From: CAJQHT01 sp038123275 | GTDB taxonomy: Bacteria; Pseudomonadota; Alphaproteobacteria; Rickettsiales; UBA1997 | NCBI GenBank assembly: GCA_038123275.1 | Contig: JAYORG010000023.1 | Span: 1-22,795, forward strand | DNA length: 22,795 nt | Direction: 5' to 3' | Shown: positions 6,801 through 15,332 of the stretch, in pieces | Position numbering within the stretch: position 1 is the stretch's first letter | Layout of the letters: the number at the start of each line of letters is the position of its first letter | Position numbers and translations under genes: made by a program | Notes under the pieces: generated by a model | The model's input: the letters and a program-made list of their open reading frames with translations, nothing else | Databases searched by the model: none | Told to the model about the DNA's origin: nothing

Positions 6801-7974
6801 AAGTAAAGCAATTAGAGAGGAAATCTATCAATTATTAGACGGTCAGAAATTAGCTAAAGATACTGGCAAAATTAAATCTGGTAAAAAACTAACAGCTGAA
6901 ATTATGGACGGTTTATCCATGGATGGCTTATTTGGATTAGTTGTATCTGATAATAAAATTATGGATCAAATTGAAATATTCTCTAAATCATATACAGAGC
7001 AAGTAGGATCTTTCCAAAAGCAATTTGATGATAAGGTTGCTAAAATTAAGATTGGAGACGAGTTACCTCAAGGTGTTTTAAAAGTAGTAAAAGTTTATGT
7101 TGCTACAAAATATAGGTTACAACCTGGAGATAAAATGGCTGGACGTCATGGTAATAAAGGTGTCGTATCTAAAATAGCTTCAGTTGAAGATATGCCTTAT
7201 GATGAAAATGGTGAACCAGTAGATATAGTATTAAATCCACTTGGCGTACCTTCAAGAATGAACGTTGGTCAAATTCTTGAAACTCATTTAGGGTGGGCTT
7301 CAGTTAACTTAGGTAAACAAGTATCTGATATTTTGGAAAACATTGCCAGAGGCAAAAGAGAACTGGCAAAAGATTTAAGATCTAAGTTGGAATCTATTTA
7401 CTTTTTGTCATCTGAGAAAAAAGAGATTGCCAATTTAGATGATGATCAATTAATTGAATTTGCATCAAAATTAAAAGAAGGAGTTCCTTTTTCTACCGGT
7501 GTATTTGAAGGAATTCAAGAAAAGGATGTAGATAGACTATTAAATGAGGCGGGTTTTGATTCTTCAGGTCAAATTACTTTGATTGATGGTAGAACTGGAG
7601 AAAAATTTGACCGAAGAGTAACAGTGGGATATATTTATATATTGAAACTACATCATTTGGTTGATAATAAGATTCACGCTCGTTCAATTGGGCCATATAG
7701 TCTAATTACTCAACAACCTCTTGGTGGTAAATCTCATTTTGGTGGTCAAAGATTTGGAGAAATGGAATGTTGGGCTCTTCAAGCTTATGGTGCATCTTAT
7801 ACTTTACAAGAAATGCTGACTGTAAAATCTGATGACGTTATAGGTAGAATCAAGATTTATGAGTCAATTATTCAAGGTAACCAAAACTTTAATTGCGGTA
7901 TACCTGAATCTTTCAATGTTATGATCAAAGAGGTTAGATCTCTTGGTTTAAATATTGAATTAATAGAAAAATAG
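3886..7974 (+). CDS. rpoB: DNA-directed RNA polymerase subunit beta
   Basis: A 1362-residue protein, normal length. The rifampicin region is visible ([20 protein letters not shown], then [20 protein letters not shown]). The residues equivalent to E. coli Q513, D516, H526 and S531 are wild type, so no classical resistance change is seen there. Active-site blocks [17 protein letters not shown] and [20 protein letters not shown] are intact. The best start is GTG 3886 ([16 protein letters not shown]); no in-frame ATG lies just upstream and no Shine-Dalgarno is present. The attenuator at 3824-3852 sits 33 nt ahead of it. rpoC follows after 38 nt. Confidence 0.98.
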   Translation: [1362 protein letters not shown]

Positions 7975-8012
7975 GTATTTAGAAAGTTAATATAATCAAA
8001 TTTTATTAAAAT

Positions 8013-11000
8013 ATGTCATTAGGTGGAACATCTTCTCATGGATTATTAAGTTTATCAAATCAAGTAATTGACGTTTCTGATTTTGATGCAATTAGAATCT
8101 CTATAGCTAGTCCAGATAAAATTCGTTCATGGTCTTATGGTGAAGTAACAAAACCAGAAACCATAAACTACAGAACTTTTAAGCCTGAAAGGGATGGCTT
8201 ATTTTGTGCAAGAATTTTTGGTCCAATTAAGGATTATGAATGTCTTTGTGGAAAATATAAGAGAATTAAATATAAAGGTATAGTTTGTGAAAAATGTGGT
8301 GTTGAAGTTACTTCTTCTAAAGTTAGAAGAGTAAGAATGGGTCATGTTGAATTGGCAGCCCCTGTTTCTCATATTTGGTTTTTAAAGTCATTACCATCTC
8401 GTTTAAGTACTTTACTTGATTTAACTCTTAAATCGATAGAAAAAGTAATATATTTTGAATCTTATATTGTAACTGATTCTTTGATGTCTCCTTTAGAAGA
8501 AGCCACTGTTTTAACAGAGGATGAATATGAAAAATATCAAGAAGAATATGGTTATGGTAGTTTTGAAGTTGGAATGGGAGCGGAATCAGTCCAAAAACTA
8601 TTGCAAAATTTAGATTTAGATAAATTACAGAAAAAATTAAGAGAAGAATTAATCAGCCTAACCTCTGAATTAAAAAGAGAGAAAGTAGTAAAAAGATTAA
8701 AATTAGTAGAAAATTTCATTGAGTCAGGAAATAAACCTGAGTGGATGATTATGACTGTTTTACCAATTATTCCACCTGACATTAGGCCTTTAGTTATGCT
8801 TGATGGAGGTCGTTTTGCTACTTCTGATCTTAATGAATTATATCGTCGTGTAATTAATCGTAATAATCGTTTAAAAAGATTATTAGAACTTGGTGCTCCT
8901 TATATCATTATTAAAAATGAGAAAAGAATGCTACAAGAGTCAGTTGATGCTCTTTTAGATAATGGTAGAAGTGGAAGTGTTGTTAAAAATGCCAATAAAA
9001 AACCTTTTAAATCTTTGAGTGATATGCTTAAAGGTAAGCAAGGTAGATTCCGTCAAAACTTACTTGGAAAAAGGGTTGATTACTCTGGAAGAAGTGTAAT
9101 CGTTGTTGGTCCAGAATTAAAATTACATCAATGTGGTTTGCCAAAGAAAATGGCCTTGGAATTATTTAAGCCATTTATTTATTCTAAGTTAGAATTATAT
9201 GGTAAATCTCCTTCTATTAAAGCCTCAAAGAAAATGATTGAAGCTGAAAGACCAGAAGTGTGGGATATATTAGACGAAGTTATTAAAGAGCATCCAGTAT
9301 TATTAAACCGTGCTCCAACTCTTCATAGACTTGGTATACAAGCTTTTGAGCCAATTTTAACTGAAGGTAAAGCAATTCAATTACATCCATTAGTTTGTGC
9401 TGCTTTTAACGCTGACTTTGATGGTGATCAAATGGCGGTTCATGTTCCTTTATCAATTGAAGCTCAGGTTGAATCAAGAGTTCTTATGATGTCAACTAAC
9501 AATATACTGAGCCCAGCTAATGGTAAGCCAATTATTGTGCCATCTCAGGATATAATTCTAGGTTTATATTATATTACCATGGAAAATAAAGGGAAAAACT
9601 CTAAACCTTCTCTAATAGCTGATTTTGCAGAGTTAGAACATGCATTAGATAATAAGGTAATATCACTTCATGATAATATTAAATATAGATATCAGATTAA
9701 AGGTGATAATGGCGAGAGGTCTTACAAGGTGGTTGATACAACTCCTGGTAGAGTAACATTATATAATGTTTTGCCAGAATATATGAAAGGTAGCTTTGAT
9801 ATTATTAATCAGCCTATGACTAAGAAAGCAGTAACTAATCTAATCGATTCAGTTTATCGAAATTCTGGTCAAAAAGAAACAGTAATGTTTTGTGATAGAA
9901 TAATGGCTTTAGGGTTTCAATCAGCATGTAAATCTGGTATTTCTATTGGTAAAGATGATATGGTTATACCAAAAACCAAGCAAAATAACATTGATGGTTC
10001 ATTAAGTAATGTTGGCAAATTAGAGAAACAGTACCGTGAAGGACTAATAACTGCTGGTGAAAGATATAATAAAATTGTTGATGAGTGGACAGAATGTACA
10101 GATAAAATTTCTAAATCTATGATGGCAGAAATTTCTAGCTATGATGCTGCCAGGGAAGCAAATTCAATTTATATGATGGCTGATTCTGGGGCGAGAGGTT
10201 CTGAAAATCAAATTAAACAGGTTGCTGGTATGAGGGGCTTGATGGCTAAACCATCTGGAGAAATTATCGAGACTCCAATTATTTCAAACTTTAAAGAAGG
10301 TTTAAGCGTATTGGAATACTTTATTTCGGCTCATGGTGCTAGAAAAGGTTTGGCAGATACAGCATTAAAAACTGCTAATTCTGGTTATTTAACCAGAAGA
10401 TTAGTGGATGTTTCTCAAGATTGTATAGTTACGCAGAGTGATTGTGGATCTACGGATGGTATTGATGTTGAGCCAGTTATTGATGATGGTAGGGTTATTT
10501 CATCTCTTGGCGAACAAATTCTTGGTAGAGTAGTTTTAGAAGATGTTAAGACTTCTACAAGCAAGTCTTCAATTATTATTGAGGCCGGCAGAATGGTTGA
10601 TGAATCTATCGCTGAGGAAATTGAGGTATCTGAAATTAAAAAAGTTAGAGTTAGATCAGTTCTTACTTGTAATACTGTTCAAGGTGTTTGTGCTAAATGT
10701 TATGGCCGTGATCTATCTACTGGTAACTTAGTAGGTGCAGGAGAGGCAGTTGGTGTTGTTGCTGCTCAATCTATTGGTGAGCCAGGTACTCAGTTAACAA
10801 TGAGAACTTTCCATATTGGTGGTGCAGCTCAAAGAAATTCAGAGCAATCTTCAATTTCAGCAATTTCTGATGGTGTACTTCGTATTTCTGATGCAGGAAC
10901 TATTACCAATAGAGATGGTAAATTGGTTTCTATTAGTAGAAATTCAGAAATTACTATTTTAGATGAAAAAACTGGTGCTGAAATTCACAGTTATAGACTT

Positions 11001-12188
11001 CCTTATGGGTCAATTATGGGTCATAAAGATGGTGAGAAGGTTAAAAAAGGCGATCATTTAGCAGAATGGGATCCATATAATATACCAATTGTTGCTGAAT
11101 TTGACGGTGTGGTTAAATATGGTGATTTATTAGAAAGTGTTTCTCTAAGAGAAAGAGTCGATGAATCAACAGGTGTATCTACCAAAATTGTAATTGACTG
11201 GAAACAATATAGTAAACAGGAATTAAAGCCAAGAGTTATAATTGTTGATGATAAAGGAAAAGAACAAAAAGAATATCCTTTATTAATTAATACTATTGTT
11301 AGCGTTTCTAGCACAGATATAATAAAAGCTGGTGATATTATTGCTAAAATTCCAAAAGAATCTTCTAAAACTCGTGATATTACAGGTGGTTTACCTAGAG
11401 TTGCTGAGTTATTTGAAGCTCGTAAACCAAAAAATGCTGCTATTATTAGTGAAATTGATGGTAGAATTGAATTTGGTAAAGACTATAAAATTAAAAGAAG
11501 AGTTATTATTAGGTCTGACGATGCCAGCATAGAACCAGTTGAGTATATGATTTCTAAAGGGAAACATTTATTTGTTGCCGAAGGAGATTATGTTAAAAGA
11601 GGTGACACTATTGTTGATGGTAGTCTTGTTCCTCATGACATACTTCGTGTTTTAGGTATTAAAGCTTTTGCTGATTATATGGTCAATGAAGTGCAAAAAG
11701 TTTATAGAATGCAGGGTGTAAGAATTGATAATAAGCACATTGAAGTGATTCTTAGCATGATGTTAAGAAGGGTAGAGATTAAAAATACTGGTGATACTAC
11801 TCTTTTATCAGGAGAATATGTTGATAGAGACGTATTTGATAAGATTAATAAAGATGTTGCTGATAAAAAACTAAAACTTGCTACAGCAAATCCAGTACTT
11901 CTTGGTATTACCAAGGCGTCATTGCAAACCAAGTCCTTTATATCAGCTGCTTCTTTCCAAGAAACAACAAAAGTATTAACTGAAGCTTCAATTCAAGGAA
12001 AAGAAGATTCATTACATGGATTAAAAGAAAATATCATTGTTGGTAGATTAATACCAGCTGGTACTGGTTTGGTTATGGGTGATTTTAAAGCTCAAGCTAG
12101 CAAATTGGATGTAATTCAAGATAATGAAAAACAAGAAGAAGTTGTTGTTAATGAAGATGAGGCAGAAGAAGTAGTTACAGCTGCTTAA
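8013..12188 (+). CDS. rpoC: DNA-directed RNA polymerase subunit beta'
   Basis: A 1391-residue protein, full length for a proteobacterial beta'. The N-terminal zinc site is CLCGKYKRIKYKGIVCEKCG. The catalytic magnesium motif is NADFDGDQMAVH. The second zinc site includes CNTVQGVCAKCYG, followed by bridge helix and trigger-loop sequence (GVVAAQSIGEPGTQLTMRTF, then HIGGAAQR). With beta, alpha and omega it forms core RNA polymerase. The C-terminus is acidic (EEVVVNEDEAEEVVTAA). The gene is 38 nt after rpoB and closes the operon at a strong terminator. No Shine-Dalgarno precedes ATG 8013. Confidence 0.98.
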   Translation: MSLGGTSSHGLLSLSNQVIDVSDFDAIRISIASPDKIRSWSYGEVTKPETINYRTFKPERDGLFCARIFGPIKDYECLCGKYKRIKYKGIVCEKCGVEVTSSKVRRVRMGHVELAAPVSHIWFLKSLPSRLSTLLDLTLKSIEKVIYFESYIVTDSLMSPLEEATVLTEDEYEKYQEEYGYGSFEVGMGAESVQKLLQNLDLDKLQKKLREELISLTSELKREKVVKRLKLVENFIESGNKPEWMIMTVLPIIPPDIRPLVMLDGGRFATSDLNELYRRVINRNNRLKRLLELGAPYIIIKNEKRMLQESVDALLDNGRSGSVVKNANKKPFKSLSDMLKGKQGRFRQNLLGKRVDYSGRSVIVVGPELKLHQCGLPKKMALELFKPFIYSKLELYGKSPSIKASKKMIEAERPEVWDILDEVIKEHPVLLNRAPTLHRLGIQAFEPILTEGKAIQLHPLVCAAFNADFDGDQMAVHVPLSIEAQVESRVLMMSTNNILSPANGKPIIVPSQDIILGLYYITMENKGKNSKPSLIADFAELEHALDNKVISLHDNIKYRYQIKGDNGERSYKVVDTTPGRVTLYNVLPEYMKGSFDIINQPMTKKAVTNLIDSVYRNSGQKETVMFCDRIMALGFQSACKSGISIGKDDMVIPKTKQNNIDGSLSNVGKLEKQYREGLITAGERYNKIVDEWTECTDKISKSMMAEISSYDAAREANSIYMMADSGARGSENQIKQVAGMRGLMAKPSGEIIETPIISNFKEGLSVLEYFISAHGARKGLADTALKTANSGYLTRRLVDVSQDCIVTQSDCGSTDGIDVEPVIDDGRVISSLGEQILGRVVLEDVKTSTSKSSIIIEAGRMVDESIAEEIEVSEIKKVRVRSVLTCNTVQGVCAKCYGRDLSTGNLVGAGEAVGVVAAQSIGEPGTQLTMRTFHIGGAAQRNSEQSSISAISDGVLRISDAGTITNRDGKLVSISRNSEITILDEKTGAEIHSYRLPYGSIMGHKDGEKVKKGDHLAEWDPYNIPIVAEFDGVVKYGDLLESVSLRERVDESTGVSTKIVIDWKQYSKQELKPRVIIVDDKGKEQKEYPLLINTIVSVSSTDIIKAGDIIAKIPKESSKTRDITGGLPRVAELFEARKPKNAAIISEIDGRIEFGKDYKIKRRVIIRSDDASIEPVEYMISKGKHLFVAEGDYVKRGDTIVDGSLVPHDILRVLGIKAFADYMVNEVQKVYRMQGVRIDNKHIEVILSMMLRRVEIKNTGDTTLLSGEYVDRDVFDKINKDVADKKLKLATANPVLLGITKASLQTKSFISAASFQETTKVLTEASIQGKEDSLHGLKENIIVGRLIPAGTGLVMGDFKAQASKLDVIQDNEKQEEVVVNEDEAEEVVTAA

Positions 12189-12200
12189 TTTTTAACCATA

Positions 12201-12252
12201 AAAGCTCTTGTAAATTACTTTAAATTAAAGATATTGGTTTACAGGAGTTTTT
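12201..12252 (+). terminator. Intrinsic terminator after rpoC
   Basis: CTCTTGTAAA (12205-12214) pairs with TTTACAGGAG (12238-12247) with a single G-U pair. The inner CTTTAA/TTAAAG can extend the fold, and AAAG/TTTT flank it. The 3' arm runs into TTTTT (12248-12252). It lies 13 nt after the rpoC stop and marks the end of the rpoBC transcript. Confidence 0.82.
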
Positions 12253-12288
12253 CACTACTATTGTTGGGTAATTAATTATTTATAAAAA

Positions 12289-12603
12289 ATGGATATTCAA
12301 GGTTTAATGCGTCAAGCGCAAGAGATGCAAAAGAAAATGCAAAAGGCTCAAGAAGAGTTAGCCAACACCTCTTATGAAGGTGAGGCCGGAGGTGGTATGG
12401 TGAAGGCTGTTGTTGCAGGTGATGGTGTTGCTAAAAAATTTGAAATTGACCCATCTTTATTAGTGTCTGATGAAAAAGAGATACTAGAAGATTTGTTAGT
12501 GGCGGCTTTTAATAATGCCAAAAAGAAGGCAGATGAAGAAAGTGCTAATTCAATGAAAAGTGCTACTGGTGGCATGCCCCTTCCTCCTGGCATGAAATTT
12601 TAG
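12289..12603 (+). CDS. YbaB/EbfC family nucleoid-associated protein
   Basis: A 104-residue protein. The N-terminal helix is typical (MDIQGLMRQAQEMQKKMQKA), then the family core YEGEAGGGMVKAVVAGDGVA with the G-G-G-M-V-K turn, and a C-terminal tail GGMPLPPGMKF. Members form tweezer-like dimers that bind DNA with little sequence specificity and are often encoded beside dnaX and recR, which are absent here. It lies 100 nt after rpoC, beyond the terminator, so it probably has its own promoter; no convincing one was found. The start ATAAAAAATG has no Shine-Dalgarno. Minus-strand frame 12372-12593 is a shadow. Confidence 0.93.
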   Translation: MDIQGLMRQAQEMQKKMQKAQEELANTSYEGEAGGGMVKAVVAGDGVAKKFEIDPSLLVSDEKEILEDLLVAAFNNAKKKADEESANSMKSATGGMPLPPGMKF

Positions 12604-12724
12604 TAAATATTATTTTTTTTAAACTACCTTATCCTTGCCTTTCTTAAAAGGTGCGCGGAGTATTTCTTTAGAATTTTCAATAAAAAATCTAGATTTTTAT
12701 CTATGGTCATCTCATAGTAATAAT

Positions 12725-13375
12725 ATGGATAAAAATAAATCATTAAAAATAAAATTATGTGGGTTTAAAGACAAGGAGACAGTTGACTTTGCCTGTAAAT
12801 TTGACATTAATTTTATTGGTTTTGTTTTTCACGATTCATCACCTCGCAATGTTGATATTAATAATATTGCTAAAATTGTTGTGGATATTCCAAGTCATAT
12901 TAATAAAGTGGCAGTTATTGTTGATGCTAGTAATGATAGAATTAGTGAAATAGTAAAAGAATTAAAGCCTGATTATTTGCAGCTTCACGGTGATGAATCT
13001 GTTGATAGAGTTAAGGAAATTAAAAATCTATTTCAAATACCAATTATTAAAGCTTTCAGAGTTTTTAATAAAAAAGATTTAGAACAAATAGAAGATTTTA
13101 ACGATGTAGCGGATTATTTCTTGTTTGATGCAAAAGCCGATAGTCAAAAAGGTGGCACTGGACAAAAGTTTGATTGGTTTTTGCTACATGGTTTCAAAAG
13201 TGATAAAGAGTGGTTTTTATCTGGTGGAATTAATGGAGGTAATTTAAATTCAGCATTACATATAACTAATGCTAAAATAGTTGATTTATCTTCAGCAATT
13301 GAAGAAATAAGGGGAGTGAAGTCAAAGAAATTAATAAAGAATTTTGTAGATACGGTTAAAAAGTTAGCTTTCTAA
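12725..13375 (+). CDS. trpF: Phosphoribosylanthranilate isomerase
   Basis: A 216-residue protein of normal length with the TrpF landmarks: KLCGF with the probable catalytic base Cys12, GFVFHDSSPRNV, YLQLHGDES, FLFDAKADSQKGGTGQKFDW with the probable catalytic acid Asp135, and SGGINGGNLNSAL plus VDLSSAIE for phosphate binding. It isomerises N-(5'-phosphoribosyl)-anthranilate in tryptophan synthesis. The frame is open back to TTG 12635, but that adds 30 residues unlike the family, so ATG 12725 is preferred. The SSGVE motif is altered to SSAIE. No other trp gene is in the window. The stop overlaps the convergent dnaA stop. Confidence 0.93.
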   Translation: MDKNKSLKIKLCGFKDKETVDFACKFDINFIGFVFHDSSPRNVDINNIAKIVVDIPSHINKVAVIVDASNDRISEIVKELKPDYLQLHGDESVDRVKEIKNLFQIPIIKAFRVFNKKDLEQIEDFNDVADYFLFDAKADSQKGGTGQKFDWFLLHGFKSDKEWFLSGGINGGNLNSALHITNAKIVDLSSAIEEIRGVKSKKLIKNFVDTVKKLAF

Positions 13376-14811
13376 TTTTTTATTTTTTCTTCCAAACTTT
13401 TTAGGCTAGCAGCAAATTTCGGATTATTTTCAATTAATTCTTCAGTTTTTTTGATAGCATGAATAACTGTAGCATGATTTTTACCGCCAAACTCTCTTCC
13501 TACTTCAGGAAGATTCTTATCAGTAAGGTTTTTAGCTAGATACATGGCAATTTGTCTAGGGCGAGCAAATTCTCTTAATCTGCTATTTGATTTTAAGTCT
13601 GATATTTTGATGTCAAAATGGTTGGCAGTTATTTTTTGGATTTTTTCAATAGTAGTTTCATTGTGGTTAGTTCTAAATAAGTCTTTTAGCAATTCTTTGG
13701 TGCTTTTAAGGCTTATTTCTTCTCCGGTAAATATGTAATTAGCGGTGATTTTTCTTAGAGCCCCTTCTAAATCTCTGATATTCGAATTAATTTTATTGGC
13801 TAATAATTCTAATATTTCTATTTTTATTTCAAAATTAAAGCTTTTAGCTTTAGATTTTAAGATTTCTAATCTGGTCTCGTAATTTGGACATTTAAAATCA
13901 GCAATAAATCCACTAGCAATTTTTGATTTTAATTTAGTACTAATGTCGTTTAAATCTCCCGGTGACTTATCACAAACTAGGACAATTTTTTTATTATTCT
14001 CAATTAAATTACTCAAAGTATTCAATAACTCCTCCTGAGTACCATCTTTGCCAGAGATAAATTGCAGGTCATCAATTATTAAAATATCAATAGATCTAAA
14101 TTGCTCTTTAAAATTAAGTATATCTTGGCTTCTTAAAGATTTAACGAATTGATGCATAAATCTTTCAGCAGAAATATAAACTACTTTGCTTGATTTATCA
14201 TGTTCTTTAACGTGCCATGCAATTGCTTGGGCTAGGTGAGTTTTGCCAAGGCCAACTCCTCCATATAAAAATAAAGGGTTTATTTCTTGACTAGAGAATA
14301 AGGATTCTTCAACCTTAGCAATAACCTTAGCAATTGAATTTGCTAATTTGTTACAGGATCCAACAATAAAATTATTAAAAGTAAATTTAGGGTTTAATTC
14401 AATACCAAAAGAAAAAACATTATCGTGCTTAGAAATACTAATCACATTATCTTGAGGTTTATTTTGTAAAATTTGGACTTTGTCTTCTGTTTTTGTAGTT
14501 TTTGGCTCAATGTAGATAATGGATATTTTCTTTAGGTCAGGGTTGTATTTTAACCATATATCACTCAAATTACTTTGTTTTGATAAATTCTTATTTAGAT
14601 ATTCCCTTCTAATCCAGTCTCGCAAGAATTTTGAAGGAACCGACATAATAACTTCATGATTAGAGTATGAGTGAAGTTCTATTTTATTTAACCACTTATT
14701 ATAAATTTCTTCACCAAAAGAGGTTCTAATGGCGCAGGATACAGAGTGCCATATTGCTTTAGTATTATTAATTTGAGTAGAGCTTTGTGTTAGAGTCAAC
14801 CCTTCCTCCAT
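13372..14811 (-). CDS. dnaA: Chromosomal replication initiator protein DnaA
   Basis: A 479-residue protein (from ATG 14811). Domain I covers about residues 18-95, domain II is a short variable linker, and the AAA+ core starts near FTFNNFIVGSCNKLA. Walker A is GGVGLGKT (184-191), Walker B is ILIIDD (243-248), sensor II is IRDLEGAL with Arg346, and the DNA-binding domain has ARPRQIAMYLAKNLT and the helix-turn-helix at about 435-455. Two features are unusual. Box VII reads STKLKSKI, with Lys293 and Lys297 where E. coli has Arg281 and the arginine finger Arg285. The usual GGRDHTTV reads GGKNHATV. An alternative TTG start at 14799 has a better ribosome binding site. Confidence 0.96.
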   Translation of the reverse strand: MEEGLTLTQSSTQINNTKAIWHSVSCAIRTSFGEEIYNKWLNKIELHSYSNHEVIMSVPSKFLRDWIRREYLNKNLSKQSNLSDIWLKYNPDLKKISIIYIEPKTTKTEDKVQILQNKPQDNVISISKHDNVFSFGIELNPKFTFNNFIVGSCNKLANSIAKVIAKVEESLFSSQEINPLFLYGGVGLGKTHLAQAIAWHVKEHDKSSKVVYISAERFMHQFVKSLRSQDILNFKEQFRSIDILIIDDLQFISGKDGTQEELLNTLSNLIENNKKIVLVCDKSPGDLNDISTKLKSKIASGFIADFKCPNYETRLEILKSKAKSFNFEIKIEILELLANKINSNIRDLEGALRKITANYIFTGEEISLKSTKELLKDLFRTNHNETTIEKIQKITANHFDIKISDLKSNSRLREFARPRQIAMYLAKNLTDKNLPEVGREFGGKNHATVIHAIKKTEELIENNPKFAASLKSLEEKIKN

Positions 14812-15227
14812 GGTAATTGGGCAGTTTTCCAGCCATTTATTTCCCCTTCATTACTGTTATTATCTGTTTTACCTTCAAACCCATTGGTAATATTGTAACA
14901 CTGATAGTTTAATTTTGACATTGAATTTGCTGCTTCTAAAGATCTAATTCCAGAACGGCAAATAAATAGTAAGTTAATTTCATTATTATTTTGTTTTGGA
15001 AATTTATCTTGCAAAATATCTTGTAATTTATTGTTAAATTCCCCATCTATATCCATATTTGGATTATTTCTCCAGGGTAATAATATTGGTTGTTGGCCTA
15101 TTGTACTTAAATCAGTAATTCCAGAAGAGTTAAATTCAGCATTTGTTCTGACATCAACCAAAACGCTATGTTTTTGTTCCTTCAATAAGTTCCAGCTTTC
15201 TAATGGTTTAATTTCTTTTACATTCAT
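14796..15227 (-). CDS. Rhodanese-like domain protein
   Basis: A 143-residue single-domain protein. It shows the rhodanese pattern SVLVDVRTNAEFNSSGITDL near the start, the active-site loop CRSGIRS with Cys90, and the C-terminal YNITNGFEG and INGWKTAQLPWRKG that mark an alphaproteobacterial-type subgroup. Rhodaneses carry sulfur as a cysteine persulfide; the physiological partner is unknown. The stop lies 16 nt inside dnaA (ATG numbering), so the two form a tightly coupled minus-strand operon, with the rhodanese gene supplying the promoter and upstream region. No Shine-Dalgarno precedes ATG 15227. Plus-strand frame 15031-15231 is a shadow. Confidence 0.92.
   Translation of the reverse strand: MNVKEIKPLESWNLLKEQKHSVLVDVRTNAEFNSSGITDLSTIGQQPILLPWRNNPNMDIDGEFNNKLQDILQDKFPKQNNNEINLLFICRSGIRSLEAANSMSKLNYQCYNITNGFEGKTDNNSNEGEINGWKTAQLPWRKG
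14797..14809 (-). promoter_or_regulatory. Ribosome binding site and alternative TTG start for dnaA
   Basis: On the minus strand GGAGG (14809-14805) lies 5 nt before an in-frame TTG (14799-14797), and this TTG overlaps the rhodanese stop as TTGA. ATG 14811 has no Shine-Dalgarno. The true start may therefore be TTG, giving a protein 4 residues shorter, with termination-coupled reinitiation. The GGAGG also encodes rhodanese residues, so chance is possible. Confidence 0.5.
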
Positions 15228-15307
15228 TTAAAAATTAAGCAAAAATATATGTTAAGCATATTAATCAATAAGCCTCTATTTAGTAATCTTTCAAAAAGTT
15301 GTTGGCT

Positions 15308-15332
15308 CTATTACTTAAATTAAAAGTAATAG
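15308..15332. repeat. 9-bp inverted repeat
   Basis: CTATTACTT (15308-15316) and AAGTAATAG (15324-15332) pair perfectly around a 7-nt loop. It lies about 80 nt upstream of the rhodanese start on the minus strand and could sit in the 5' leader or promoter of that operon. No T tract follows on either strand. Confidence 0.55.

Noticed and set aside
12617..12655. Small hairpin CCTTT/AAAGG between ybaB and trpF as a terminator
   Set aside because: The stem is only 5 bp and no T tract follows.
12635..12724. Upstream TTG start for trpF
   Set aside because: The extra 30 residues do not resemble TrpF, while ATG 12725 sits just before the conserved first strand KLCGF and gives the normal length.
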